This document shows positions 55,689 through 64,000 of a DNA stretch of 64,000 nucleotides, piece after piece (position 1 is the first letter of the stretch; each line of letters opens with the position of its first letter). The position numbers and the translations under genes were made by a program. The stretch is from Planctomyces sp. SH-PL62. GTDB taxonomy: Bacteria > Planctomycetota > Planctomycetia > Isosphaerales > Isosphaeraceae. Below the pieces are notes generated by a model that was not told where the DNA came from, made no database searches, and was given only the letters and a program-made list of their open reading frames with translations. The stretch covers positions 3,968,001 to 4,032,000 of the forward strand of contig NZ_CP011273.1 of NCBI RefSeq assembly GCF_001610895.1, given 5' to 3'.

Positions 55689-56018
55689 ATGGCGAACGAC
55701 ATCCCCCTGACCTGGTTCCTCTACTTCGCGGCGGCGGCCTTCGCGACCGGCCTGGTCGGCGTGCTGCTTCGCCGGAACGCGATCGTCGTGCTGATGGCGA
55801 TCGAGATCATGCTGAACGCGGCCAACGTGAACCTCGTCGCCTTCTGGCGGTACGGGACTCCCGCCCCCGGCGCGGGGCCGCTCCCCGGCGTGATCCTGGC
55901 CCTCCTCGTGATCACGGTCGCGGCGGCCGAAGTGGCCGTCGGGATCGGCCTGATCCTGCTCTGCTACCGCCGCTGGCGCGCCGTGGACGTCGACCGCTTC
56001 GATTCGATGTCGGGTTGA
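55689..56018 (+). CDS. nuoK: NADH-quinone oxidoreductase subunit K
   Basis: 109 residues, three transmembrane helices. Contains the conserved VVLMAIEIMLNAANVNLVAF with the membrane-buried Glu, and VITVAAAEVAVGIGLILLCYR with a second. It couples conformational change to proton transfer next to NuoJ and the antiporter-like subunits. Confidence 0.95.
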   Translation: MANDIPLTWFLYFAAAAFATGLVGVLLRRNAIVVLMAIEIMLNAANVNLVAFWRYGTPAPGAGPLPGVILALLVITVAAAEVAVGIGLILLCYRRWRAVDVDRFDSMSG

Positions 56019-56054
56019 AGTCGAACCGACGGCCCCCCCTGGACTCCCCGACCG

Positions 56055-57746
56055 ATGGACGTGAACGCCCCCTTGCTGGACTTCCGAGACTTCTGGTGCG
56101 TCGCTCCGGCCGTGCTGCTCTCGGTCTGGGGCCTGGTCGTCGTCGCCGCCGACCTCGCCCGCTACCGTCGTCGCGACGCCGAGACTCGGCGGCTGGCGGT
56201 CGGCCGATTGACGCTCGTCGGCGTCGGGCTCGCGCTGGCCTCGGCCGTGACGCTTTTCTGGCTCGACGCCCTGGCGCAGTCTGATGCCCCGAGGCTGGAG
56301 CGGATCCTGGGGCCCTCGCTCGGGTCGTATTTCGCCCAGACCGACGGCCTGATCTTCGTCGGCACGCTGGCGCGAGGACTCCCCACGGACATCCTGAACA
56401 TTCTGTTCCTCCTGCTGCTCGGGCTGGTGGTCTGGACGTCGACCGCGTACTCCTTCACGGAGGATGTCGGCGAGTACTTCGCCCTCCTGCTATGGGCGAC
56501 GGTCGGCATGATGCTGCTGGCGGCCTCGGAGGAACTGGCGACGCTCTTCATCTCGCTGGAGATGATGACGATCTGCCTGTACCTGGCCACGGCCTTCGAG
56601 AAGTCGCGGCGACGGTCGCCGGAGGCTGGGCTCAAGTACTTCATCTACGGCTCGGTCTCCTCGGCGCTCTTCCTGTACGGCCTGAGCTTCGTCTACGGCC
56701 TGACCGGGACCACCTACTTCGACGCCATCGGCCGCGTCCTGGGAAGAGGCGGGCACCAAGGGTTGGCGGGGAACCTCGCCGGGGCCGCCGCCTTGCTGAT
56801 GATGCTCGTCGGCTTCGGGTTTAAGGTGGCGGCGACGCCGTTCCACCAGTGGGCGCCCGACGTTTACGAAGGGGCCCCCGCGCCGGTCGCGGCCTGGATC
56901 GCCACCGGGTCCAAGATCGCCAGCTTCGTCGCCATGCTCAAGGTGTTCCTGCACGCCCTGGGCCCGTGGTCGAACCCCTCGAACGAGCTGATGGGGCCGG
57001 GATGGCTGGGGGTGGTCGTCATGATCGCCGCGGCGACCATGACCTACGGCAACTTCGCGGCGCTGGCGCAGCAGAACTACAAGCGGATGCTGGCGTACTC
57101 CTCGATCGCGCACGCCGGCTACCTTCTGGTGGGCGTCGCCGCGGCCAGCGTCTCGGTGGACGGGCCGGCGGCGGCCGGGGCCGTGCTTTACTACCTGGTC
57201 GTTTACGCATTCGCGAACGTCGGGGCGTTCGCCGTCGCCGTCTGGCTCGCCCGCGACCTGGGCCGGGACTCGATCCGGGACCTCAACGGACTGGGCCGCG
57301 AGTCCCCCGCGCTGGCGGTTTGCATCGTCGTCCTGATGCTGTCGCTGATCGGCATACCGCCGTTCGGCGGATTCTTCGGGAAGCTCTACATCTTCATGGA
57401 GGCGCTGCGGCAGGGGCCGTCGGGGACTCGGATCGTGCTCGCCTGGCTGGTCGCGCTCGGCCTGTTCAATTCGGTGGTCTCGGCGTTCTACTACTTCCGC
57501 GTGCTGAAGGCGATTTACCTGCGCGATCCGATCGGCGCGGGCCTGAAGCGGGCGCCGACGGCGGTCGCGATGCCGATCGTGGCGTCGGCCGTCGTCGTGA
57601 CCGTCTTCGGGATCGCGCCCGGCCCCCTCGTCGAGCTCATGAAGTCGGTCGCGCAGCCGATGCTCTCCGCGTCGAAGCTCGACGAGCCGAACGCCTCCGA
57701 GACGGCCTCTCCCGTCGCCTGGACCCTTCCCTCCCGTCCCGAATGA
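56055..57746 (+). CDS. nuoN: NADH-quinone oxidoreductase subunit N
   Basis: 563 residues with about 14 transmembrane helices. An antiporter-like proton channel subunit. Family landmarks: EELATLFISLEMMTICLYLAT with the functional Glu, FKVAATPFHQWAPDVYEGAP with the Lys, NYKRMLAYSSIAHAGYLL, and LIGIPPFGGFFGKLYIF. It is the last nuo gene visible; NuoL and NuoM, the other two antiporter subunits, are not in the window. Confidence 0.94.
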   Translation: MDVNAPLLDFRDFWCVAPAVLLSVWGLVVVAADLARYRRRDAETRRLAVGRLTLVGVGLALASAVTLFWLDALAQSDAPRLERILGPSLGSYFAQTDGLIFVGTLARGLPTDILNILFLLLLGLVVWTSTAYSFTEDVGEYFALLLWATVGMMLLAASEELATLFISLEMMTICLYLATAFEKSRRRSPEAGLKYFIYGSVSSALFLYGLSFVYGLTGTTYFDAIGRVLGRGGHQGLAGNLAGAAALLMMLVGFGFKVAATPFHQWAPDVYEGAPAPVAAWIATGSKIASFVAMLKVFLHALGPWSNPSNELMGPGWLGVVVMIAAATMTYGNFAALAQQNYKRMLAYSSIAHAGYLLVGVAAASVSVDGPAAAGAVLYYLVVYAFANVGAFAVAVWLARDLGRDSIRDLNGLGRESPALAVCIVVLMLSLIGIPPFGGFFGKLYIFMEALRQGPSGTRIVLAWLVALGLFNSVVSAFYYFRVLKAIYLRDPIGAGLKRAPTAVAMPIVASAVVVTVFGIAPGPLVELMKSVAQPMLSASKLDEPNASETASPVAWTLPSRPE

Positions 57747-57752
57747 GACCCT

Positions 57753-58163
57753 GTGGTCATGGCGATCATCAACACGTTCGCGAAGTGCCTGGAGAGCCCG
57801 TACCTCGTCGAGGATCCCGAGGCTTCGGCCCGGATCGGCGAGCTTCTCACGAAGGCCGCCGACCGGCTGGAAGGGGCCTCGAACATCCAGACCTCGGGGC
57901 AGGGGGATCCGGCCGACGTCGTCTTCCTCAGCTATGAGGCGATGTTCTGCTGCCTCCGCGCTTTGGTCTACGCCAGGGGGTATCGCGAGATGGGCCTGCG
58001 CTGCCTGCTGCTGGCGTGCGAGGCTCTGTACGTCAAGACCGGCGAGCTGGACGTGGAACACCTGCGGCGGTTCGAGCTGGCGCAACGGCTGAAGCTGGCG
58101 CCGGCGGACGCGGTGGCGGATGCGTCGGCCTTCGTGAAGCGCACGCTCGAACTGATCGGCTGA
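57753..58163 (+). CDS. Helical protein, possibly HEPN-like
   Basis: 136 residues, from the GTG at 57753 or the ATG six bases later; 6 bases after nuoN, so likely in the same transcript. Almost wholly helical; the middle YEAMFCCLRALVYARGYREMGLRCLLLACEAL resembles the paired helices of HEPN-type proteins, but the catalytic RxxxxxH motif is missing. Family assignment is weak. A role with complex I is suggested only by position. Confidence 0.6.
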   Translation: MVMAIINTFAKCLESPYLVEDPEASARIGELLTKAADRLEGASNIQTSGQGDPADVVFLSYEAMFCCLRALVYARGYREMGLRCLLLACEALYVKTGELDVEHLRRFELAQRLKLAPADAVADASAFVKRTLELIG

Positions 58164-58183
58164 GACGGTCGACGGCCGGTCGG

Positions 58184-59347
58184 TCAGGCCGAGGTCGAGC
58201 CGTCCAGGATCTCGTCGAGCGTCGCCGTGCGACCCTCATCGACGGCCTTGCGCACGAGCAGGCCGGTCAGCGTGGCGGCGCGGGCGTCCTGGAGCGTGAC
58301 GGGGGGGGGCGGGGGCGTCTCCGCCCGAACGGCCGCGACGAAGGCTTCGAGCGCCAGCCGGGTGTCGTTCCGGACTCCAGGCTGGATCGTCCGCCTGGGC
58401 CGCTCACGATCGCGGTACGTGAGCGTCCCCGAGCCGAAATCGAACCCTCCGTCGAGGCCGAGCACGCGCAGGTGCGAGCCGGTGAAGTTCTCGTCGGCGG
58501 GCGCGACGTAGCTCTGGACGAACGACGCACGGAACCCGTCGGCCCACGCCAGCTCGACGCCGTAGTGGTCGGTCACGTCGCGACCGGGATATTCCCGCGC
58601 GAACAGCCCGCGACGCCCCCAGCCGACCGCGCGATCGGGCGGCCCGCCGTGGATCCAGCTCAGGACGTCCCAGATGTGGACGGCCTGCTCCACCATGAAA
58701 TCCCCCGAGCGACGGCGGTCCCCGAGCCAGCCGTCGTGGCCGGTCAGCGGACCGTTGCTGCTCGTCCAGGAAGCCCGGGCCTCGATCAAGGGGCCGAGGC
58801 CGCCGCTTCGAAAGAGGTCGACCGCTTCCTGAAACCTCGGATTCGAACGCCGCTGGAACCCGACGTGGATCACGACGCCCGGAGCCCGCGCCGATTCCGA
58901 GATCAGCCGGTCGCAGCCGGCGACGGTGATCGCCATCGGCTTCTCGGCGTAGAGGTGCTTGCCGGCCGACAGGGCCTGGGACGAGATCCCTTCGTGGAGG
59001 TCGCAGGGGACCGCCACGACGACGGCGTCTAGGTCGGCCCGTTCGAGCACGCGCCGGGGGTCCTGAACGGACTCGGCGCGTCGTCCGGTCGCCTTCTCGA
59101 CGATCCCCTCGCCGCGTGCCCGGTGGCGGGGCTCGGGGTCGCAGACGACGGGGACGCCCACGCCCGGGAGTTCCAGGAGTGTTCGCAGCAGGGTCGTGCC
59201 TCGATTGCCGACGCCGATCAGGCCGATCCGCACCGGTCCCGCCGATTCGACGACGGGCGCGGACTGGGTCGCCGGCCCCTGGGAAAGGGCGAGGCTCGCC
59301 GCCGAGCAGCCGAGGAATCGGCGCCGGTTAAGGGTGATCGGAGGCAT
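58184..59347 (-). CDS. Gfo/Idh/MocA-family oxidoreductase, Tat-exported
   Basis: 387 residues from the ATG at 59347. Tat-like signal NRRRFLGCSAASLALSQG, Rossmann motif IGLIGVGNRG (glycines about 45-50), and the family's YAEKPMA (Glu135-Lys136-Pro137), then an alpha/beta substrate domain with QAVHIWDVLSWIHGGPP. These bind NAD(P)-type cofactors and act on sugars or inositols. Exported members are abundant in Planctomycetes, with unknown substrates. It stands alone on the minus strand, with tspO next. Confidence 0.9.
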   Translation of the reverse strand: MPPITLNRRRFLGCSAASLALSQGPATQSAPVVESAGPVRIGLIGVGNRGTTLLRTLLELPGVGVPVVCDPEPRHRARGEGIVEKATGRRAESVQDPRRVLERADLDAVVVAVPCDLHEGISSQALSAGKHLYAEKPMAITVAGCDRLISESARAPGVVIHVGFQRRSNPRFQEAVDLFRSGGLGPLIEARASWTSSNGPLTGHDGWLGDRRRSGDFMVEQAVHIWDVLSWIHGGPPDRAVGWGRRGLFAREYPGRDVTDHYGVELAWADGFRASFVQSYVAPADENFTGSHLRVLGLDGGFDFGSGTLTYRDRERPRRTIQPGVRNDTRLALEAFVAAVRAETPPPPPVTLQDARAATLTGLLVRKAVDEGRTATLDEILDGSTSA

Positions 59348-59456
59348 AGGCCGGGGCTCCGTCGAGGATGCGTGGTCGATCGCCGCTTCCAGGTCTATTG
59401 TACCCCCAAACCGACCGAACTTCGACGCTTTCCACGGCCGCACGCCGGAACGCCCG

Positions 59457-59951
59457 TCAATTCAGCCAGGCGATCGCCCCGTTGAGGGTGCCGGCGTAGG
59501 TCACCCACAGGAGATACGGCGCAAGAAGCGCCGCGGCCGTCCTGTCGATCCTGGCGAAACTCACCAGGGTCGCGAGGATCAAAAGCCAGAGCGAGACCAG
59601 TTCGACGAACGCCAGGCCCGGCTTCTGGAAGCCGAAGAAGAGCCACGACCAGGCGGCATTGAGTGCGAGTTGGAACCCCCAGCAGGCGAGCGCCGATTTC
59701 CGGGCCGTCGGATCGGCGTCGAGGCGCCGCCAGACCCGCCACGCGGCGACTGCCATGAGCAGGTACAGGAGCGTCCAGGCGGGCCCGAAAAGCCAGTTCG
59801 GAGGCGTCCACGGAGGCTTGCGGAGCCCGGCGTACCAGGAGTCGATATTGGGGATCGTCGCCCAGGACCCCAGCGCGGCGGCCCCCGCCGTCAGCATCAA
59901 GAACCCTACCAGCCCGGCCGCCTGCGCCGCCACCGACCGCTTTCCCGCCAC
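59457..59951 (-). CDS. tspO: TspO/MBR family membrane protein
   Basis: 164 residues from a GTG with GGAGG 8 bases upstream. Five transmembrane helices and the tryptophan-rich family pattern: WYAGLRKPPWTPPNWLFGPAWTLLYLLMAVAAW, then ALNAAWSWLFFGFQKPGLAF and APYLLWVTYAGTLNGAIAWLN. TspO binds porphyrins and similar hydrophobic ligands, possibly acting in stress response. The gene is divergent from the cupin gene with about 190 bases between. Confidence 0.93.
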   Translation of the reverse strand: MAGKRSVAAQAAGLVGFLMLTAGAAALGSWATIPNIDSWYAGLRKPPWTPPNWLFGPAWTLLYLLMAVAAWRVWRRLDADPTARKSALACWGFQLALNAAWSWLFFGFQKPGLAFVELVSLWLLILATLVSFARIDRTAAALLAPYLLWVTYAGTLNGAIAWLN

Positions 59952-60144
59952 GCGACGCCCTCCGCCTGGATCCGATATCTTCGGGCGAGGCTCCACGCCA
60001 GCCCGCACGAGCGATGATCCGTGTCGAGCCCCGGCCTCGTCAAGTCGGCCGTCCCGGCGCCGGCGTGGCGCTTGACGCCTGCATCGCCGCGCCAGTAGCA
60101 TTCGGCTGACTTTCCCGCTTCGCTCGTCGAAGGAGATCCGCGAT

Positions 60145-60510
60145 ATGCCGACCCTGATCCCCGGCCCCAGCCGGGTCGAAGCCGCGGGCAGCAAGCCGAA
60201 GCTGATCGACGAGTACGTCGGGAACGTGAACACGCGGGAGCCGGGCCTGAGCCTGGCCCACATGCGGAGCCCCGGCGGCTGGGTCGAGCCCGGGCAGACG
60301 CCCACGTTCGACGAGTATACGCTGGTCCTGCGCGGGCTCCTTCGCGTCGAGCATCGCGACGGGGTCCTCGACGTCGCGGCGGGGCAGGCCGTTCGAGTCG
60401 CCGCCGGCGAATGGGTCCGTTACAGCACCCCCGAGGCTGAAGGCGCCGAGTACGTCGCCGTCTGCCTCCCCGCCTTCACCCTCGACGCCGCCCGCCGCGA
60501 CCCGGAGTGA
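60145..60510 (+). CDS. Cupin-domain protein
   Basis: 121 residues, single beta-barrel cupin. AAGGAG 8 bases upstream fixes the ATG. Seen: GGWVEPGQTPTFDEYTLVLRGLLRVEHRDGV, and GQAVRVAAGEWVRYSTP with the second cupin motif region. The usual first-motif His residues are not obvious (PTFDEY where HxH is expected), so metal binding is uncertain. It is 12 bases upstream of the SDR gene and likely co-transcribed with it. Confidence 0.8.
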   Translation: MPTLIPGPSRVEAAGSKPKLIDEYVGNVNTREPGLSLAHMRSPGGWVEPGQTPTFDEYTLVLRGLLRVEHRDGVLDVAAGQAVRVAAGEWVRYSTPEAEGAEYVAVCLPAFTLDAARRDPE

Positions 60511-60522
60511 AACGACGACCTC

Positions 60523-61395
60523 ATGCCGAGCCCGACCCCCTCTCTGAAGGGCAAGACCTGCCTGATCACCGGCGCGACGTCCGGGATCGGATTCATCGCC
60601 GCGCGCGAGCTGGCCCGGGCCGGCGCCCGCCTCCTCCTGGTCGGCCGATCGGCGCGAACCGCCGACGACGCCGCACGACGGATTCGCGAAGAGGTCGCCG
60701 GAGCCGACGTCGGACCGCTCCATGCGGATCTCTCGTCCCAGGCCGAGATCCGCAAACTGGCCGACGAGGTCCGCAACCGCACCGATCGCCTCGACGTGCT
60801 CGTCAACAACGCCGGCGGCATCTTCCTCGACCGGACGGAGAGCGTCGACGGGATCGAGACGACGTTCGCGGTGAACCACCTGGCCCCATTCCTGCTCACC
60901 CACCTGCTGCTCCCGCTCCTGGAGGCGGCCCCCTCGGCGCGAGTCGTCACCGTCGCGTCGGGGGCACACCGGGGCGTCGCGATGACATTCGACGACCTGG
61001 AAGGGCGGACGCGATACAGCGGCTGGCGGGCCTACCAGCGGTCCAAACTCGCCAACATCCTGTTCACCCGCGAACTCGCCCGCCGTCTGAAAGGAAGCTC
61101 TATAACGGCCAACTCGCTTCATCCGGGATACGTGAACACCCAGATCTTCCGCGATGCGACCTGGAAGGGGCGGGTCATGCGCGCCCTCGCCGGCCTCTTC
61201 GCCATTACTCCCGAAAAGGGGGCGGAGACGACGATTCATCTCGCTTCCTCGCCCGAGGTCGAAGGCGTGAGCGGCGAGTACTTCATCGCCTCCAGGGCCG
61301 TCGGGTCCTCCCTCGCGTCCCAGGACGAGGCCGCCGCCCGACGGCTCTGGGACGTCAGCGCCGAGATGACCGGCGTCGAGCGTTCGGTCGATTAA
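60523..61395 (+). CDS. Short-chain dehydrogenase/reductase, retinol dehydrogenase-like
   Basis: 290 residues. Rossmann motif TGATSGIGF (16-24), NNAGG, catalytic Ser in VASGAHRG, and YQRSKLAN with Tyr and Lys. The GRS after the second strand favours NADP(H). Overall it resembles the RDH11/WWOX-type SDRs that act on retinoid or lipid aldehydes, but the substrate here is unknown. It forms a two-gene unit with the cupin gene. Confidence 0.9.
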   Translation: MPSPTPSLKGKTCLITGATSGIGFIAARELARAGARLLLVGRSARTADDAARRIREEVAGADVGPLHADLSSQAEIRKLADEVRNRTDRLDVLVNNAGGIFLDRTESVDGIETTFAVNHLAPFLLTHLLLPLLEAAPSARVVTVASGAHRGVAMTFDDLEGRTRYSGWRAYQRSKLANILFTRELARRLKGSSITANSLHPGYVNTQIFRDATWKGRVMRALAGLFAITPEKGAETTIHLASSPEVEGVSGEYFIASRAVGSSLASQDEAAARRLWDVSAEMTGVERSVD

Positions 61396-61533
61396 GCAGG
61401 CGAGCCGCCGGCCCGCCCGTCCATGGGCGCGCTTGACCGACTTCCGCCCCCCTCCCTATCATCATTCCAGGAATCGCCCCAGTGGGGCGAACGGGTGATC
61501 CTCGGCCATCGACGGGTATGAAAGCGAGCTTGC

Positions 61534-62748
61534 GTGTCGCGTCACGTGATTGAATTCGGCGGCGAACGGCTGGAGCTGGAGCTGTCGGAAGTGGCCCTCG
61601 TCGGTGCCTTTCAGGCCCCCGAAGGGATGACCGGAACCGCTGCCGAGGCCGCGCTCCGCGGCGCCTTGGAGCGGCCGAAGGGGTATCCTGCGCTTCGCCA
61701 GATCGTCGTGCCGGGGGATCGTCTGGCCATCGCGATCGGCGCCGACGTCCCGGATGCGCGGCTCGTGCTGGACGTCGCGACCGAAATCCTCGAAGGGGCC
61801 GGCGTGGAGCTCGAAGCGATCACGGTCGTCGGGCCCCCGGGGCTCGCCGAGGCTCTCGTCCCCACGACTCGGGGGGGGGCGAGCGAGATCCACGACCCGG
61901 CGTGCCGCGATCGGTTGGCCTACCTGGCCACGACGGCGAAGGGGAGCCGGATCTATCTCAACCGCACGCTGACCGACTCCGACGTCGTCCTGCCGGTGGG
62001 CCTGTTGCGTCACGATCCGCTCAACGGGCCGAAGGGGCCCTGGAGCGTCCTGTTCCCCGAGTTGAGCGACGAGGAGACGCGAGAGGCCCATCGCCGGTCG
62101 CTCGGCGAAGCCCTGCCGACCGCTTCCCCCCGCGGCCTTCCTGACGAGGAAGCCGTCGAGGTGGGAACGCTGCTGGGGGCTCATCTCCAGATCGGCGTCG
62201 TCCCCGGTTCCCGCGGGCCCGTCGAGTACATCGCCGGGTCGGTCGAGCAGGTCCGCGATATGGGGATGTTGGCGCTCGACCGGTGCTGGAGCTTCCGCCC
62301 CGAGTCCCGCGCCGAACTCGTTGTGGCGGGGATCGGCGGGAACGAGGGGACGACGAGCCTCCACGAACTGGTCGCCGGCCTGGCGACCGCGAGCCGACTG
62401 GTCCAACGTGGGGGCAAGATCGTCGCGCTGTCTCGGGTCGCCGGACCGCTCGGGCCGTCCCTCCAGCGGCTCGCCGCCGCCGGCGACGGGGCGGATGCGC
62501 GCGAGGTGCTCCGTGGCTGCGAGGCCGACCCGGACTCTCTGCTCGCGCGGACGCTGGCCCGCGTCCTCGCCTGGGCCGACGTCTATCTCCTCAGCCGGCT
62601 CGATCCCGACGCGGTCGAGGACCTCTCCATGATCGTGCTCGACCGCCCCGAGGAGGCGCGTAGGCTCGCCGAGCGGTCGGCCTCATGCCTCGTCGTCGAC
62701 CGCGCCGACCTCGTCCGGGTCGACTGGGGCGGCCGGGACGACGCCTGA
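61534..62748 (+). CDS. Lactate racemase-like protein (LarA/DUF2088 family)
   Basis: 404 residues from a GTG start. N-terminal DUF2088 region with GDRLAIAIGADVPDARLVLD and, around residues 150-165, LPVGLLRHDPLNGPKGPW, which may correspond to LarA's His/Lys nickel-pincer site. The C-terminal half shows GIGGNEGTTSLHELVAGLATA, as in the family. LarA racemises lactate with a nickel-pincer nucleotide, but lar cofactor genes (larB, C, E) are not near, and many relatives act on other hydroxy acids. Single-gene unit. Confidence 0.8.
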   Translation: MSRHVIEFGGERLELELSEVALVGAFQAPEGMTGTAAEAALRGALERPKGYPALRQIVVPGDRLAIAIGADVPDARLVLDVATEILEGAGVELEAITVVGPPGLAEALVPTTRGGASEIHDPACRDRLAYLATTAKGSRIYLNRTLTDSDVVLPVGLLRHDPLNGPKGPWSVLFPELSDEETREAHRRSLGEALPTASPRGLPDEEAVEVGTLLGAHLQIGVVPGSRGPVEYIAGSVEQVRDMGMLALDRCWSFRPESRAELVVAGIGGNEGTTSLHELVAGLATASRLVQRGGKIVALSRVAGPLGPSLQRLAAAGDGADAREVLRGCEADPDSLLARTLARVLAWADVYLLSRLDPDAVEDLSMIVLDRPEEARRLAERSASCLVVDRADLVRVDWGGRDDA

Positions 62749-62778
62749 GCCGGGAGAGACTCCGGGGCCGCGATGAGT

Positions 62779-62784
62779 TATAAT
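62779..62784 (+). promoter_or_regulatory. Perfect -10 hexamer before the ygfZ-like gene
   Basis: TATAAT stands 74 bases before the start codon in a GC-rich intergenic stretch. No clear -35 is seen 16-18 bases upstream. Confidence 0.45.
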
Positions 62785-62858
62785 CGACGTAGGTCCGGCG
62801 ATCGGCGCGGGGCTCGTCCGACCCTCTCATCACGCTTGGCGCGAGTTTCACGGATTTC

Positions 62859-63860
62859 ATGAGCACGAGTTTCGAGCAGTATCGAGCGGTCGACGAGGCG
62901 ACGGCGTGGATCGACCGCTCCGACCGCGTCCGCTTCAAGGTCTCCGGCCCCGATGCGGCGAAATTCCTCCACAACGTGACGACCAACGACGTGAAGCGGC
63001 TGGCGGTCGGTCGGGGTTGCGAGGCCTTCGTCACGAGTCTCCAGGGCAAGACCCTGGCCTACGTCACGATCAGCGCCCGCCCGGTCGCGTTCCTCCTGAG
63101 AGCCGATCCCGGCGGGCTGGATCTCGCCCGCGCCCACCTCCAGAAATACGGGATCTTCGACGACGTCGTCCAGGGAGACGAGTCGGCAACCTCCGCCGAG
63201 TATCACCTGGTCGGGCCCGGCGCGGCCGAATGGCTGGAGCGCGCCGGCGCCGTCGCGCCGGAGGCTCAGGAACTGGCCGGCGTCGAGACGCGAATCCAGG
63301 GCCTCGACGTCCTTTGCATCCGCGAGTCGCCCACCGGCCGCCCGGGATTCACCCTGATCGCCTCCGGTCCCGACGGCCCGGCGCTCGGCGAGACCCTCCG
63401 CGACGGCGGTCTGGCGGAACTCGCGCCCGAGACGTTCGAGGCGCTCCGCATCGAGGCGGGGACGCCGGTCTTCGGGGCCGACGTCACCGAGAAGAATCTG
63501 CCCCAGGAAATCGCCCGCGACGACCGCACGATCAGCTTCGTCAAGGGTTGCTACCTGGGACAGGAGACCGTCGCCCGTCTCGACGCCCTGGGACACGTCA
63601 ACAAGATCCTCAAAGCTCTGCGGTTCGCCCCCGGCGACCCGGTCCCGCCTCCGGGCGCCGGCCTCGAGGCCGACGGCAAGGTCGTCGGCTCTGTCACCTC
63701 GTCGGCGTACTCGCCCGGCTGGGGCGCGGGCGTCGGCCTGGGCATCGTCCGGGTCGCCCACGCCTCGCCCGGCACGTCTCTCTCCTGGAGACGACCCGAG
63801 GACGGCGGGACGTTTCCGGCGTCGGTCGCCGATCCGCCGAACCTCCCCTCCCGATCCTGA
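62859..63860 (+). CDS. ygfZ: YgfZ/GcvT-like folate-binding protein
   Basis: 333 residues. The family assists Fe-S cluster assembly or repair with tetrahydrofolate. The signature KGCYLGQET begins at Lys229 with Cys231, the marker motif of YgfZ/IBA57. An N-terminal GcvT-like region (FKVSGPDAAKFLHNVTTNDV) and a C-terminal barrel follow family order. It may serve Fe-S enzymes such as the nearby complex I subunits, but that is only inferred. The last base is the end of a complete gene. Confidence 0.92.
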   Translation: MSTSFEQYRAVDEATAWIDRSDRVRFKVSGPDAAKFLHNVTTNDVKRLAVGRGCEAFVTSLQGKTLAYVTISARPVAFLLRADPGGLDLARAHLQKYGIFDDVVQGDESATSAEYHLVGPGAAEWLERAGAVAPEAQELAGVETRIQGLDVLCIRESPTGRPGFTLIASGPDGPALGETLRDGGLAELAPETFEALRIEAGTPVFGADVTEKNLPQEIARDDRTISFVKGCYLGQETVARLDALGHVNKILKALRFAPGDPVPPPGAGLEADGKVVGSVTSSAYSPGWGAGVGLGIVRVAHASPGTSLSWRRPEDGGTFPASVADPPNLPSRS

Positions 63861-63970
63861 TCGATCGGCCGTCCCCTCCCGACGGCCCTTCACATCCAAC
63901 ATCCGATCTCTGTCTGGGCCGCCCCGTCCGCGTCCGGCGTCGCGCGTCCGCATTCCGAACGAGCTCGATC

Positions 63971-64000
63971 ATGTCGCATCCCCGTTATATCTGCATTCAT
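63971..64000 (+). CDS. Start of a further gene, cut by the window end
   Basis: An ATG at 63971 opens MSHPRYICIH to the last base. The frame and upstream GAGCTCGATC are compatible with a gene start, but ten residues are too few to identify it. Confidence 0.35.
   Translation, partial: MSHPRYICIH

Noticed and set aside
1-64000. tRNA, rRNA, CRISPR, IS element, integrase, toxin-antitoxin or restriction genes
   Set aside because: None recognised on either strand when reading through; sdpI-like immunity is the only gene with a defence-type association.

Overview
The window is a GC-rich (roughly two-thirds G+C) bacterial chromosome segment with about 54 protein genes. It almost certainly comes from a planctomycete, most likely the Isosphaeraceae (Paludisphaera/Singulisphaera-like). 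The indicators are the paired secreted cytochrome-type DUF1549/DUF1553 protein and DUF1501 protein, Ser/Thr kinases with FHA domains, the Planctomycetes/Verrucomicrobia/Chlamydiae 'small basic protein', a zinc-ribbon-bearing SpoVG and many signal-peptide genes with no close functional name. I see no rRNA, tRNA, CRISPR array, transposase, integrase or phage gene; it reads as ordinary core/accessory chromosome.

Layout. 1-2627: end of a heavy-metal RND pump and a small membrane protein. 2609-6100: sn-glycerol-1-phosphate dehydrogenase (minus), then ispE-spoVG ending in a strong intrinsic terminator. 6206-12826: an alpha/beta hydrolase, then a minus-strand run transcribed tyrA -> purSL -> NYN nuclease-like gene -> purQ; purSL carries a one-base frameshift. 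13047-21304: a signalling cluster (double-FHA membrane protein, M48 protease, secreted unknown, zinc-finger kinase, double-FHA protein, FHA-zinc ribbon-kinase). 21426-28067: acyl-AMP ligase and the divergent DUF1549/DUF1501 pair. 28048-34700: TPR protein, isochorismatase-like hydrolase, APC permease, ClC channel, small basic protein, ZIP transporter, lipoprotein. 34893-41701: porin, redoxin/cytochrome/copper-oxygenase-like fusion, NagB-like protein, frameshifted quinone oxidoreductase, membrane protein. 41736-48760: LOG protein, sdpR-sdpI operon with a palindromic operator, tandem hydrolase, metallophosphoesterase, ABC-F ATPase. 49130-58163: complex I genes nuoBCD (one fused gene), I, A, H, J, K, N. 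58184-64000: Gfo/Idh/MocA protein, TspO, cupin, SDR, LarA-like, YgfZ-like, and the first codons of a further gene.

The most notable points are the nuoB-C-D triple fusion in a nuo cluster lacking E, F, G, L and M; a zinc ribbon inserted inside SpoVG; a PurS-PurL fusion next to a NYN-domain gene; a NagB-like protein lacking the usual catalytic Asp; a perfect operator palindrome ahead of sdpRI; and two genes (purL and a quinone oxidoreductase) each broken by an apparent one-base loss in a G/C homopolymer, which looks more like sequencing error than biology. I did not find a clearly new multi-gene defence or mobile system here.
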